Positions 37,680 to 49,345 of a stretch of DNA of 64,000 bases are shown in pieces. The position numbers were made by a program, and so were the translations under genes. The number at the start of each line of letters is the position of its first letter. Position 1 is the first letter of the stretch. A model generated the notes under the pieces. It worked only from the letters and a program-made list of their open reading frames with translations. It was not told the origin of the DNA and did not search any database. Origin of the DNA: Eonycteris spelaea (lineage: Eukaryota > Chordata > Mammalia > Chiroptera > Pteropodidae); NCBI GenBank assembly GCA_003508835.1, contig PUFA01000007.1:12237001-12301000 (forward strand), read 5' to 3'.

Positions 37680-38065
37680 CATTTGCCTGGCATATTCTTA
37701 TAGTCCTCCTCTCTGGGCTCTCCTTCCCTAGAACCTCACCCCAACCCAAGTTCCCAACTGCACATACCATTCCCTCTACCTTTTCTGTCACTCTGCCTGC
37801 CTAAAACCACCTTCTTATTTTTTAAATTCTAACTCACCTGTCTCCTCTTTGATTTTGTCAGCCCTCCACTCCTCTCTAAGCAGAATTGATCATTCTTCCC
37901 CAGTACAATCACTGTATTCTACGTACCCTTATTGTAGTAATTATCACACTCTACTGCAATTATTTGCATTTCTTTCTCCTAACAGACTATGAACTGCTTC
38001 AGGACAGGGACTCTGGTCTTATTTACTTTTAAATCCCCAAAGGCTAGCACAGTGGATGACACACA
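37680..38065 (+). mobile_element. L2 LINE 3' end
   Basis: The order 'actcacctgtctcctctttgattttgtcagccctccactcc', 'tagtaattatcacactctactgcaattatttgc' and 'gactatgaactgcttcaggacagggactctggtcttattt...ctagcacag' is a long, clear L2 3' region. Confidence 0.9.
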
Positions 38066-38285
38066 CATAGTGGTTAAGAGCAAATGGCTTGCTACAAATC
38101 TTGACTTTGCCATTCACTAGCTGATGACTTTGGGGAAGGTATTTGATTTCTGAGCCTCAAAATCCACATCAGTAAAATAAGGATAATGATAGTACCTACC
38201 TCTAAGATATGAATGTGATAGATAAGGTACATAAAATCTATAGTACTGTGCCTGACAGGTAATAAGCATTCAATATGTAATAACT
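38066..38285 (+). mobile_element. MIR SINE, nearly full length
   Basis: It runs from 'catagtggttaagagcaaatggc' through 'ccattcactagctgatgactttggggaaggtatttgatttctgagcctc' to 'gtgcctgacaggtaataagcattcaatatg'. It is joined directly to the L2 on its left. A TAT-rich run follows. Confidence 0.95.
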
Positions 38286-38934
38286 ATTATTATTATTATA
38301 TTTATTGTGACTATTTTTAAGAACTCAGTGAGTATTAATGGATTGAATGAATTAATGAGTAAGTGAACTATATATTATATGGCTATCAGACACGTAAGTC
38401 CAAGCGCAGTTGATGGGAAGTTCTTTTTTCTTCTTCACTCTCTTTTCCCCCTTTTAGCTCTTCTCCTCATATCCTCTTCTCAATTAATCTGATATAACTT
38501 TACATATATGCAAAGTGAAAGCATTCATCAGAACAAAGTGTGTGTTTTTTTAATGAATAGATTGTGCATCTTTATTACCATGTGGAATTATTTTTACATT
38601 TGACATAGATTAAGATCTCCGAATGTCTTAATCCAACTCTAGCCATAATTGTCAGAGAGTGAAAGTATGTCATTTTTACTTGATGTAGTAAAGGGAGTGA
38701 GCCTATTTACATGTCTCCCAAACTAGGTTCTGTATAATCACAGTTTCACATCCTATAGTAATAGTCCTGGAGCTACTTAGAATTTGTCGTGAATAAGCAC
38801 AATGACTCCCTAGGAGAATAACAGGAGATAATATCTACATTGAAGAATAATGTTATATGTATAAAGTAAATGAACAAGTTTCTGCAGCCTACGTAAATGC
38901 TATAGTGAAAACAAGTGCTTATAACTTGTTACAG
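38286..38934. other. Intergenic; nothing recognised
   Basis: AT-rich intergenic sequence with no nameable repeat or gene. Confidence 0.4.
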
Positions 38935-39085
38935 TCATAGCACTTATCACATTTCATTACAATTATTTGTTTCCATGCTTGTGAGAAGAGATTGTATCTT
39001 ATTCATCTTTGTATTTGCAACCTCAGCACAGTGCTTGGCACATGATATATACATTTAATACATATTTATGGATACGTACTTAAGT
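38935..39085 (+). mobile_element. L2 LINE 3' end
   Basis: 'catagcacttatcacatttcattacaattatttg' and 'gagaagagattgtatcttattcatctttgtatttgcaacctcagcacagtgcttggcacatg' are the L2 terminus. Confidence 0.9.
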
Positions 39086-39819
39086 TTAAAATAAAAGTTG
39101 CATATGACTCAAAGAATTTCATGTCATAGCATAAATCCCTCTAAAATTTGCTGGGTATATTGGGTTTTCATTCTGGCTTTTAACCTGAACATATATAAGA
39201 ATGAAACATGTCAATTAACTACGAATTTTAGGTGTCAATATCAGGACGATATATTAATCAACTGCAAAACATTATCTGGGAGACGTACTACATGTATTAC
39301 ATACACTATAGGACAAGTTTTATTGTGAGCTGATTTGTTTATTTTTATTTAACCTTATTTTATATATACACTACACAGAACATTAAAAAAATATTCATAT
39401 TAGAAAATTTGCATTAAACATATGCCACCTAAGACTTTTTTTTTACTTTTTCCTGATATACTGGGGTTTTCTTTTAACTTTCAATTCAAATATTAATGAA
39501 AAGCAAGAAGACAAATTCAGCCAGTTTATGAAATTTATATTCATTTCCCCCTCTACCAGATCCTCTTCTGGACCCTTATGTTATGCTTTTATAGATAGCA
39601 TTATCCTCCAAGTTTCAAGATAGAAACTTCAAAGTAACAGTATTCTTCTCTTTCCCTCTCTCACTCTTCTCCTCCAAGTTACAGCACTTACTAATGAATT
39701 TTGCCTGAAGTAAGTGAACGAAAGTGAAATAATAAATCCTGGGTTCCTATTTGAAAAACTGGTAGATGGTGTAGCCATTTAGTGAAATGGAGAAGAAAAG
39801 AGGGCCAACACTTTAGGGG
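39086..39819. other. Intergenic; nothing recognised
   Basis: AT-rich sequence; the 76-codon plus frame at 39098-39328 has no recognisable domain and no promoter or splice context. Confidence 0.4.
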
Positions 39820-40265
39820 TGAAATTGATTATCAGGATGACTTTGGCTGCAAATAACAGAAATCTTGAAATCAAATTGTGTTAATCAATAAAGAAATATA
39901 TTATTGCAGGTAATAGAAAATTAAGAGGTAGAGGACTCCAGATGTGGCTCATTAAGCCTTATGCTCCACTTTTCAGTGATTCTCTTTGTTTGGGCCTCCT
40001 CTGATGCTGGCTCTATTCTCTCATTTACAGCAAAATAACTTGCAGTTCTGAGCATCATATCCAAGTACAACAACACAAAGAGGGAGAAATGGGCCATATT
40101 GTCTACCAACTACTTAGAAAGGAGAAAAATCTTTTCCAGATAGCTAGCTCTCATTGGCCCAAACTCATTCACATGTATACCTTAAACCAATCACTGATGA
40201 GAGGAACAGGATCATCATGACTGGCTTAGATCAATCAAGATCTACCCCTAAAGCTGGAGAAAGCG
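39820..40265 (+). repeat. Interspersed repeat family 'R' (copy 4)
   Basis: This is the best-preserved copy of the family. It starts 'gatgactttggctgcaaataacagaaatcttgaaatcaaattg', has a central pyrimidine-rich part, 'ggagaaatgggccatattgtcta', 'agctctcattggcccaaactc' and ends with 'ccaatcactgatgagaggaac'. Its right two thirds closely match 41440-41735. Confidence 0.7.
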
Positions 40266-40394
40266 TCTTCCTTGAGCCATATGGTGAGGAGGAATGTGAA
40301 GATCTAACAAAATCAAGATTCTGCCAATAAGAAAGAAGGAACTAAATGGAGTTGAATAAGCAACCCACACAATCTGTTATAAAAATCAATGATT

Positions 40395-40715
40395 CTGTTT
40401 TAGCAAATGTTAAGTTTAAGATATCTGTGAGACATCCACATGGAAAGGTCAAGGTGGCAACCGAAAATGTGAGTCAGGAAGCTTGGAGAAGAGTCTCAGC
40501 TGGATACAAATTTTGGGAATCACAGCATAAGAGTTTAAACCTTGGGAATAGATTAGATAACACAGGAAGAGAAAGTAGAGATGAGGGCTTTAAATTGATC
40601 ATCTTTAAAGCAGAAATAATAACATTACCTACCTTTGTGGATTATTATGAGAGTCAATTAAGACAGTGAGTATAAAGCACTGAATCTATAGTAAACACCC
40701 AATATCTATTAGTCC
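40395..40715 (+). repeat. Old unnamed repeat plus MIR-like tail
   Basis: 'gcaaatgttaagtttaagatatctgtgagacatccacatgg' resembles the ancient repeat also seen at 50.9 kb ('catggtaagtttgagctgtctatgagacatcaagtgg'). From about 40590 'gcagaaataataacattacctacc...aaagcactgaatctatagtaaacacc' looks like the 3' half of a MIR. The 107-codon frame at 40346-40669 spans both and is not a gene. Confidence 0.55.
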
Positions 40716-41439
40716 TATGTTAACCAACATCCCCAATGGCCAAATTTCAGCCACAGTAACATCACGATAGAAAAGATACTTTCTATTATGTTTCTATTAT
40801 GCAGGCCTCCCAAATTCATGGATGATTGCCTACCATACTAATATTTATTGTTCTCTCTTTCTCTGATATGATTGCAATATGAGATCTCTAATTAATGCAC
40901 ATTATCATTAATGTCTAATATCATAAATGCACAACCAACTTTCAAACTCAGTAAACGTACTTCATATGAAAACACATCAACCATAATTTAATCTCATTTA
41001 ATGATAAGTTTGTCCTTATCTTGATGTCTATCAGAGTCTTCATTAATATCACCAACTGTGATAATATTGGTTAGTATAACATGACACCATTAAGCTAGGA
41101 TTGCATATTTTTATTAAAAAAATGTGATAGATGATCAAGGAGAACATTGTATACTGGTATATAAAAGCAAGTTACAAACATCAAGTAGTTGATTGTCTTA
41201 CATATATACAGAATTCTTACCAACAAAAACTCACTCTATTCTATAAAGATTATTCTAACAAGCAATTCCTAGTGATTATTACCCTTAAGTTTGTGAACCT
41301 ATTACTAATTATTACTGCTGTAATAAACTTTCATACCTGGCTATCCTAATTTTTTTGAACTTTATTTACCGTAACAACCTTTGATTCTAATTTGTTTTCA
41401 TCAGTAGACTAATATTATGTATTAGTTAAGAAATGGAGG
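40716..41439. other. Intergenic; nothing recognised
   Basis: AT-rich sequence, with an 11-base tandem repeat (tttctattatg, about 40788-40810). No gene or named repeat. Confidence 0.4.
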
Positions 41440-41735
41440 ATTCTCGGTGTGATTTATAAGTCTTCTGCTCTACTTTTCAGTGATCTTCTTTGTTTTGGTC
41501 TTCTCTGGTATTGGCTCCATTTTCGTATTAATAGCAAGATAGCTTTCCATTCTGAGCATCGTAACCAGCTACAACAACACAAAGAGGAAGAAATGGGCCA
41601 TATTATCTAATGACTACTTAGAAGGGAGAAAAATCTCTTCCAGAAACCTCCCAGCAGATATCTTTCATTGGCTCAAACTCACTCACGTGCATACCTTAAA
41701 TCAATCACTGATGAGAGGAAAGGGATGAACCTCTC
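41440..41735 (+). repeat. Interspersed repeat family 'R' (copy 5)
   Basis: It lacks the head of the family but from 'cttctgctctacttttcagtgatcttctttgttt' to 'aaatcaatcactgatgaga' it follows 39955-40225 almost base for base, including 'ctgagcatc' and 'acaacaacacaaagagg' and 'gaaatgggccatatt'. It is closer to copy 4 than to any other copy in the window. Confidence 0.7.
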
Positions 41736-42559
41736 ACTGGATATTTACGAATCACTTATTAATTAGGTTCATATGATTCAATTATTTAATCAAATCAACT
41801 TCATAAGAGAACAAATAAAAGTGAATTTTTATACCTTTAACTTAAGAACTTGACATTCAACTTTGTATGTTGCCATCAAATTACACATATCATGTTGTCA
41901 TGCCTGAAATAATGTCCATTAATGGATTACCCTAGGTATTATATTGTGATGTAATGCTATAGGTTTTTCTTTATATTTCAAGATTAGACTTTCAATTATG
42001 ACTAACTCTCTTTAATCCAAATATAACGTTTAAGTTTAGTACGGGACCATTTTGTACATAATTCATTAGATATGATATTCTTATCAAATTGAAGATATCA
42101 TTTCTAGTGTCTCTTCTCTCCTTGGTCATGATTTTTCTTTAATAACTAGAACACCAGAGAGAATCAGGGGATTAAAATTAGCTCTGTTTTCACATTGACA
42201 GCCAACTGTCCCATACTGGAGTGCCCTTTTGTCTAAGTCTTCAAACACTTAACTATTCCTTTGTTTAATAAGCCAAACATTTTCCCAGATACTTGGATGG
42301 GTATCTGGGATGGGTTGGCCTGAGCCTTCCACATTCTCCTCTCTCTCTTTTATACTATGGTTAAAGATTTAGTCCATAACCTCAAACCAAAGGTTTACTT
42401 AAGTCCTGTCTGTATTGGATACCTTTGATGGATGAAGCAGGGGTATTCCTCACTGAGTATTTCCATCGAGATTTTTAAAACAGGGACCCCACTTATGCTA
42501 AGGTATATAATGGAATATTCATCTCTGCCCTTTTCCCCCTTCCTTCTCCAAAATTAGTT
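41736..42559. other. Intergenic; nothing recognised
   Basis: No gene or named repeat seen. The segment ends in a slightly GC-richer part near 42530-42590 that leads into an L1 3' UTR. Confidence 0.4.
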
Positions 42560-42790
42560 GTAGAGGGCATGGGGATGGGTGAAAAAGGTGAAAGGAAATA
42601 AGGTACAAACCTCTAGTTTTAGAATAAATGAGCCATGGGGATGTAGTATACAACACAGGGAATACAGTCAGTGATATCACAACTTTGCATGTTGATAGAT
42701 AATTAATAGACTTATTGCGGTGGTGATCACATTGAAAAGTATATATGTTGAATCACTGTTAAATACCTAAAACTATGTAGATATATAGGT
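42560..42790 (+). mobile_element. L1 3' UTR fragment
   Basis: 'ggatgtagtatacaacacagggaatacagtcagtgatatcac' and 'cggtggtgatcacattgaaaagtatatatgttgaatcactg' match the 3' UTR type also seen at 21.4 kb. Confidence 0.75.
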
Positions 42791-44539
42791 AAAGCACTTA
42801 CCTGTTTTTTCCTAACTCAAACTATGGGATAAAGAAGTGGATGCAGAGACAAACCATCTTAAGAGAACAGAAAAAAAAAAAATCATCAGGAAAAAAGTAG
42901 TTCTATCCTTGCAGTCCTTGATATACTAACTCAAATATACAGACCTTGTATTTCAAAGAAGGCACTTCCATTACTCGACCTGAATAGTGAGTGTCTCCCA
43001 ACACTCTGTCCCAACCTTATAGTGAAAAAATGAGGCAGTTACCCAGATAATTGATTTTATTTCCTCTCCAATTCTCTTCAGTTGCTAATATAGATGTATC
43101 TTTAACATCTTATTGTATCCTTTTCATGCTAATGCTATTTAAACTTTTATATGATGTTCATAAATATGTAATACCATTTATATATTTAAAGACTGCTTAC
43201 AAACTTTTCAATCATAGTAAATCCCTCTGACATTAATAGGAATTCCACATAAGTAGGAAAAGGATGAAAGAGCTCTTAAAACTTATGCCGCTATAAAATA
43301 TACTCAAATGCTTGTTGAGCTCCTTTACTCATAAAGTTCAGTAAGTCAAATAAAGTGTAAGAAACTGTATTCAAAATTTGGATCTAAGTTAAAAATATGA
43401 AACACAAGGCCATCTTGGAGCAAGTTTCCAAAGAAAATTCTTATGATTAGATTTATCTAACAAATTCACATTCTGGCCAATGTGGCTTGAAACATCCTTA
43501 TGTCAGTTAAAAACAATTTTACAAGACCTAGTAAGAGAGACCTGGACAGTCTGGAGAAAAACTATGGTGTCATGTTTCAGTTAATTTCTACATCTTCATG
43601 ACTTTCCCCCCTGCTCCGAACCTGCCCTCAGAGCCACCAAGGGCTATTCAGTGGAGACTCACTAGAGCTGACCACTATTACAGGCTCTAGGACGGTACTT
43701 GGGTATAACATTAAAGAATTTAGAGCCAGAAGGAAATAAAATTCTCAACTCTGGCTACAGTTCTGAAGGTTGAAAATCAAAAGGCCATAAAATTCAAATG
43801 CTTTTCCCAAAGTCAAATAAGCTAACACTAATTCCAAATCTGTGGTTCGTTTTGTGACCTACTCAGGGTCTAGGATTCACGTCTGGAGAGTTCACTTTTC
43901 TTGTTATAAAGTAGCAAACTAATTCGACCTAAGATAATGATGGTGTTTAGATCACATTGCCTTATGTGAATTTCCTAATATGTGTATAATCTATGCTCTA
44001 TGAGCAGGAAGCCAGTTAAAAACAGGTTGAAAATGCAAGTTTATTTATACAATCAGTTACTGATTGTAGCTATTTATGCCAAGCCAAAACAGATTAAAAA
44101 ACACTTTGATTCCTATCAGTTTGTGTTAACACAGCAGAGAAACAGGGAAAAGCATGGAGAAAGAAACTAGTCTTCCAAGTAGACGTTTTTCCATGCAGTT
44201 AGCCTCCCATGGTGCAAACCACAAAGCCGACCACGAAGGCAGAGCGGTCGGGCCATCTTCTGACAGCATGTGGAGCTAGGGTGGTAAGAAAGAAGGTTGG
44301 CATAACAGACAATTCTGATTTGGTTGGTCTAATGTGGGGGCCCAGTCAAGCAAAATTTTAAAAGGCCCCATTTGACACTGGTCCTAATCCCTGTTCATAA
44401 TCCTTGTTGACATGCAAGTAAAGAAAAATCGCTGGGCCTATGAAGACCCAGTGAAGTTCAAAAGTAAAAAACTACCTAGAAAAAGGGTCGACGTCCCAAT
44501 AATTTTAATTTAAAAAATAAAAAAAAAAAGAAAAGGAGT
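42791..44539. other. Intergenic; nothing recognised
   Basis: Mostly AT-rich. The stretch 44190-44510 is GC-richer and includes 'aagccgaccacgaaggcagagcggtcgggcc'. It could be a fragment of an LTR or another repeat I do not know. No splice-bounded coding frame is visible. Confidence 0.35.
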
Positions 44540-44768
44540 CAACAAACTTTTTCTGTAAAGGGACAGATAGTAAATATCTTGGGTTTTGCAGGCCATAGTC
44601 TGTGGCAACTAGGTAAGAGTTGCATTGCAGCAGGAAAGCAGCTACTGTAGTTTTCATCGTGCAAAAGCAGCAGGGATACTATGTAAATGAAGGGGCGGGG
44701 ATGTATTACAATGCAACTTTATTTACAAAAACAGGTGGCTGAGAGCTGCAGTTTGCCCACTCCTGAAT
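44540..44768 (+). mobile_element. hAT-Charlie-type MITE
   Basis: 'gagtcaacaaactttttctgtaaagggacagatagtaaatatcttgggttttgcaggcc' at the left and 'caactttatttacaaaaacaggtggctgagagctgcagtttgcccactcctg' at the right are the two ends of a familiar non-autonomous hAT element. Its ends are inverted (caaact... and ...agtttg). I do not give the subfamily name because I am not sure of it. Confidence 0.85.
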
Positions 44769-45376
44769 AATCAGAGAAGCCCTCTGAAATAAATTTACTA
44801 TAAAAACAAGACAAAAGTTTAGGAATTTTTCAGATTCTTATTCTCAATAAGATCCAAGAATAAATTACATTAATGAGAGCGGAAATAAGCATTCACAAAA
44901 ATGAAACAATTTGAGAATGGAAAAGATTGAATTTAAAAGGTTATTCAAATTTAAAATTGCACTAAAGGCAATACACAAAAAGTTGGAAGCAGAGTTTGTA
45001 AAACAGGAAGCAAATTTAGAAATTTAACCAGAACAGAGAAGCAATAAAGAACAATAGAGAATAAGGAATAGGTGCATGGAAGAAAGAGATGTTAATAAGA
45101 ATTACTAAACAGACTAATGGAGAAGAAGGAATAATTAATCAAATGAAAAAAACATTTCTGAGTTTATAATTCAGCAACAGTGGAGAATAGGGCATATATC
45201 AAATGAAACAAATATGCTGTGTCTTGATAATTGTTGAAGCTGAGGAAAGACTACTATTCTTTCTACATTTGTAAGATAAGTATTTTTTTCTATTTTTCTA
45301 AATTTCCATTAAAAAACAGAAGTTTAAGTTATGGGTTTCTCATAATTATAATATGTGTTAATTTCTCAAATTATCA
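44769..45376. other. Intergenic; A-rich, nothing certain
   Basis: A-rich plus-strand sequence at 44870-45200 could be old L1 or HAL1 debris, but I find no diagnostic text. Confidence 0.35.
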
Positions 45377-45387
45377 AAATAAAGCAC
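45377..45387 (+). repeat. Left target-site duplication of the U6 retropseudogene
   Basis: AAATAAAGCAC here is repeated exactly at 45521-45531 on the other side of the U6 copy and its A-rich tail. Confidence 0.85.
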
Positions 45388-45494
45388 CACGCTTGCTTCA
45401 GCAGCACATATACTGAAATTGGAATAATCCAGAGAAGTTAGCATGGCCTCTGCACAAGGATGTCATGCAAATTTGTAAAGCATTTCATATTTTT
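45388..45494 (+). pseudogene. RNU6 pseudogene: U6 snRNA retropseudogene
   Basis: The whole length of U6 is recognisable, from 'cgcttgcttcagcagcacatatactgaaattgg' through 'cagagaagttagcatggcctctgcacaagg' to 'catttcatattttt'. Substitutions are scattered, including losses of CpGs. One base is missing in the 'gaagattagc' block, which reads gaagttagc, and changes elsewhere disturb the ACAGAGA-adjacent region. No proximal sequence element or TATA box is visible at -25 to -55, so it should not be transcribed by its own promoter. An A-rich tail and an exact 11-base target duplication show insertion by the L1 machinery. Confidence 0.95.
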
Positions 45495-45520
45495 AAAAAA
45501 TAATCATAATAAAAATTTTT

Positions 45521-45531
45521 AAATAAAGCAC
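45521..45531 (+). repeat. Right target-site duplication of the U6 retropseudogene
   Basis: Exact copy of AAATAAAGCAC from 45377-45387. Between the U6 end and this copy lies a 26-base A/T-rich tail. Confidence 0.85.
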
Positions 45532-45534
45532 AAA

Positions 45535-45725
45535 TAAGAAATCAAACCTAAAATCTCACTACCCAGATATTACCTCTATCAATATTTTTATTATCTATCC
45601 TTCTAGTACTCTATCTCTAATCATATATCGAGATCATTTTACACACACTGCTTTGTATCTTGCTTTTCCTTGCTTGATATGATGAAAATATTTTCAATCT
45701 ATAACTCCATTTTAATTTTATTGAT
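45535..45725 (-). mobile_element. L1ME-like 3' end, minus strand
   Basis: 'atctcactacccagatattacctctatcaatatttttattatctatccttctagtac' and 'ctgctttgtatcttgcttttccttgc' are the reverse complement of an old L1 3' UTR. Confidence 0.7.
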
Positions 45726-45934
45726 TAAGTCCAGTAAAAAAAAAATATGTGTTTGACATTATCCTAAAGCCCGTACATACAAGCTTGTTATGATTTTGCA
45801 GCTGAACTTCAATTAATATGATTAGAAATGTTTCTATTTAATGCAAAATGTAAACACCCTAAGCATACAAGGACAATTCAGTAATTAAAATATGGTACCT
45901 TCAATGAAGTAAGATTAAAGATATCTGTGTGCTT

Positions 45935-46440
45935 GTGTGCAAGCAACTGAAATCAACTCCAGCTAACATAAGCAGAGAGGAATTGATTGGTAGGGTGTTG
46001 GGCAACTAGCTCACAAAATCGATAAGAAGCGTGGAGGAGGAACTTCAGAAAATGGGCAGAAGCCAAGAAGGCCTGAGCAGGAGGAGCCACAACCCAGACA
46101 ATACCTAAGGAACAGCCTGGCTAGGACATTCGGAGAGATCACACCACAGGACATGACTGACATCAGACACTCGGCACCATTGCAGATGCTTGCTGTCTTT
46201 GCTATTATAAGTAATTCCTAAATTGTTTCTGCATCTGTGTGTTGCTCCCTCAAGTTTCAAGGCCCTGAACTGGAGTGCCCAAATCCTGGAGCTTATATAA
46301 GGTGCTCTTACCCTGGCTACCCCAAGCTAGAGAAAGGGGAGATCACTCATCTTTGATTTCAGTGCTGTAAGGTAGGGCCCTACATCCCACTAAAGTTGCA
46401 CACAATAGGGAAGTGCCCCTAAATAGAAAGTGGATGTAGG
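45935..46440 (+). repeat. Interspersed repeat family 'R' (copy 6), extended
   Basis: The head 'gcaagcaactgaaatcaactccagctaacataagcagagaggaattgattgg' matches the family. The body continues with 'ggaccacaacc'-like and 'ctggagcttatataaggtgctctta' blocks that are not evident in the other copies. The right border is uncertain. Confidence 0.5.
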
Positions 46441-46449
46441 AGGAATATG

Positions 46450-46525
46450 TACGTATTAGATATTTATATATAATATATAATATATATATTATAAACATAT
46501 AAAAATAGAGAGAGAGAGAGATCTA
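46450..46525. repeat. (TA)n / (GA)n low-complexity tract
   Basis: An imperfect TA-rich stretch (46455-46500) is followed by agagagagagagag at about 46506-46521. Confidence 0.85.
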
Positions 46526-47194
46526 GTCTTAACTTTTATAACAAAAAATTACTATATGACCATGACCTAACCTTGACTTTTAATATTCTCCTCTAAATTA
46601 TGAGAACAATATTTGCTCCTACTAGCTTCATTGATATGTTGTAAAGATAAATGATTTAATATCTACTAACTACATTGAACATCTTAGGAAAAGAATGCAT
46701 TATAGATACAAGTTATTTTAATCAAGGAAACTATAATTAGTAAAGATAATATCTGCTGTGCTTCAGACATAGATAACAATAAATGTTACTAAGTCAAAGA
46801 TATTAGAAACTGTCTGCAGGTATTTTGCTCTAAGTACAGTACTATATTAAACTTAATTATTAAACCTGCATTAATTTTGAGTTAACTTTATAAACTTTGC
46901 TCATATAAAATACAGTTCCAAGGCTTGGAATTGGAGAGGGGAAGAAAGATGCATAGACTGTTCATTTGGTTGGATCTGTTACATTAATTTCACAATCTGT
47001 GAAGGAGTGGATTGCCCCCTATATAGTAATGGAAAATTAGTTTCTTTATTTCTTCATTAAGACTGTGGGAGGAAAATTAATACTCTCTTCGGCTTTTCCA
47101 AATTAATAGAATATATCTTTATTAAAATGATGTATGTGCATGCCTACTTTCTTTTTGGTTGAGAGGCTCTCTAACTCAAAGAATAACTGAACTT
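46526..47194. other. Intergenic; nothing recognised
   Basis: AT-rich sequence without a nameable repeat or gene. Confidence 0.4.
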
Positions 47195-47335
47195 AAAGCT
47201 GAGCCTTAGAAATCATCTTGTTAAGGAAACTGAGATTCAATGAGACAAAATTAGTTACCCAAGGTCACATAATTAATTAAGGATGGAGCGAAATTAGAAA
47301 CTTGGGTCTCTGACTGTTAATCCAGTCATCTTTCA
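47195..47335 (-). mobile_element. MIR SINE fragment
   Basis: 'tgttaaggaaactgagattcaatgagacaaaattagttacccaaggtcacataatt' and 'ggtctctgactgttaatccagtcatctttc' are the reverse complement of the MIR core and head. Confidence 0.85.
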
Positions 47336-47615
47336 AATTTATCAAGCCATTTAAAGGGAGGAAAAAGGGAAATTCATTTATACTCTTCATATTGTTGATG
47401 TATATAATATTTTCAGTTCCCATGCCTTGAGGGATAGTAGTAATCTCTTATGCATAGTAATAAAATAAAATTCATACCTTTTCCCAATTTTTTTGTGAGG
47501 TTCAAGTGGAAAGAAATAGAATCCCTATCTTGGAAGAGCCAACCATGGGCAAAACTGTGAGTCTTTCTTCAATCCCTCTCTTCCCCATTTTATATTCCTA
47601 ATTAACTCATTCTCG

Positions 47616-47616
<1 letters not shown>

Positions 47617-47665
<49 letters not shown>
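47617..47665. repeat. (CA)n microsatellite
   Basis: An uninterrupted CA tract of about 24 units, followed by a few degenerate units. It is a likely length polymorphism. Confidence 0.97.
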
Positions 47666-47670
<5 letters not shown>

Positions 47671-47744
47671 TACACACCACATTTTAGGAAATAAAACATA
47701 CCATTGGCATGTTTTAATTCCTCCTGGATTGCATGTTCTCATCC

Positions 47745-49345
47745 ATACTCAGAAGTTACCAACCACTCTCTCGTCATTTCATTCTTTCCTATCATTTCTT
47801 TACTTTTCTTTATAGTTTTACTACATGTGAATGCATCCCTAATCAATACATTGTTTAGTTTGCGCATGATTTCAAACTTTCTGTAATTGGCATAAACATA
47901 ACTATGTTCTTATAATTTTCTTTGTTCATTCAACATTTCATTTGTTAAAAATTGTTATATATTGCCTTAATGTATTTGTTTTCAGAGCTGTATTGCATGC
48001 CATTAGATGAATACACCAAATGTATTCATTCTTCTGTTGATGGCCAACCCATTTTTTTTTTTTGCTATTATAAACAATACTGCCAAGAATATTCTTTTTA
48101 AAATTTTATTTTTTAATTAGAATTGACAATCGATATTATTTTTTATTAGTTTCAAGTGTACAGCTTAGTAGTTAGACATTTATATAGTGCCATGGGGGCA
48201 AGAATACTCCAGTAGTGGAATCACTGAGTGGTGAGGTAAGGGCGTCTTCCAATTTGAGACAGTGCCAAATTGTTTTCTGAAGTAATTTTTAATCAGTTTC
48301 ACTCCACTTAGCAGTGATTATGAGTTCCCATTGATCTATATTCTTGCTAACACTTGGAAGTGTCAGATTTTTAAATTTCTTCTAATCAGATAGTAGTTTA
48401 TTTTACATTTCTTGGATTAATAATGATGGAGAGAGCATGTTGTTATACAGTTATTGGCCATTCTGATTTTTCCGCTGCACATTTTTATTGGCTTGTTGGC
48501 CTTTGTCTCATAGATTTGTAAGAGAGTTTTTAAAAATTATATTCTGAATATCAACTCTTTGTCAATTATTTGAAAATATTTCTTCTTATTGGTGAATTGT
48601 CTTTTTGTTTTTATTATGTCCTTTGCTGAAAAAAATTTTTTTTCCTTTATCAATATTCTTCTCTGAGGATTTTTTTGTCTTGCTTAAGAAATGTTTCCCT
48701 CCCTAGATGTTGTATAGCTATATTTTCTATATTTGTTTCTAAATGTTTTAAACTTTTGCTTTATACATGTAAGTCTTTAAACAGCCTAACATCTATTTTC
48801 ATCTATCATATGAGGATTGACTTTTTTTCCCCCATATGGATAACAAATTGTCCTGTTATCATTTATTGAGCAATCTTTTTATCCTTGATTTTCAATGCCA
48901 CATCTATTCATATATTGAGTCCCAAATTTCCCATGTTTCTGTTTTTGGCTTTTATATTCTGTCCCATTTATCTATTAGTCTATTATCACACCATCTTAAT
49001 CACTGTATCTTTGAAAGTCATGTGATAATCTGATAGGGCAACTCTCCCTCCACCACATTCTTCTTCAGGAGCTTCTTGGTTCTTCTCGGTCTTTTGACTC
49101 TCCAAATCAGTTTGAGAATTATTTTGTCAAGCTTCCACAAATAAGGCTGTTAAAATTTTTACTGTATTGCACTGAAGTAGATTATATTAGGGAGAACTGA
49201 ATCTTTCTATTCTTGAACATGCTATTTTTCTTTATTTATTTAGGTCTTTTTAAATTTCTTTTGGCAAAATTTTATAATTTTCCCCATAAAATTTATATAT
49301 CTGATTCATTAGATTTATTTCTGTATGGAATATCTTATATTTTGC
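47745..49345 (-). mobile_element. Old L1, ORF2 end and 3' UTR, minus strand
   Basis: Reading left to right is the reverse complement of an L1. Landmarks are 'gctattataaacaatactgcc' near 48062, 'gcagtgattatgagttccc' near 48311, 'aatatcaactctttgtcaattatttg' near 48550 and 'atctttgaaagtcatgtgataat' near 49008. It ends with 'ttggcaaaattttataattttcc' near 49261. A younger L1 3' end is nested at 48100-48200. Open frames at 47704-47886, 48675-48869 and 48836-49033 are antisense by-products. Confidence 0.85.
48100..48200 (-). mobile_element. Nested L1 3' end
   Basis: 'aattttattttttaattagaattgacaatcgatattattttttattagtttcaagtgtacagcttagtagttagacattta' is the reverse complement of a younger L1 3' end, of the type common in bats. 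The text caagaata occurs on both sides (about 48085 and 48201), consistent with a target duplication. Confidence 0.75.

Noticed and set aside
40346..40669. 107-codon plus frame as a gene
   Set aside because: It lies across an old repeat and a MIR-like tail, with no promoter or splice context.
45388..45494. A working U6 snRNA gene
   Set aside because: Scattered substitutions and a one-base deletion, plus target duplications and an A-rich tail, and no snRNA promoter upstream.
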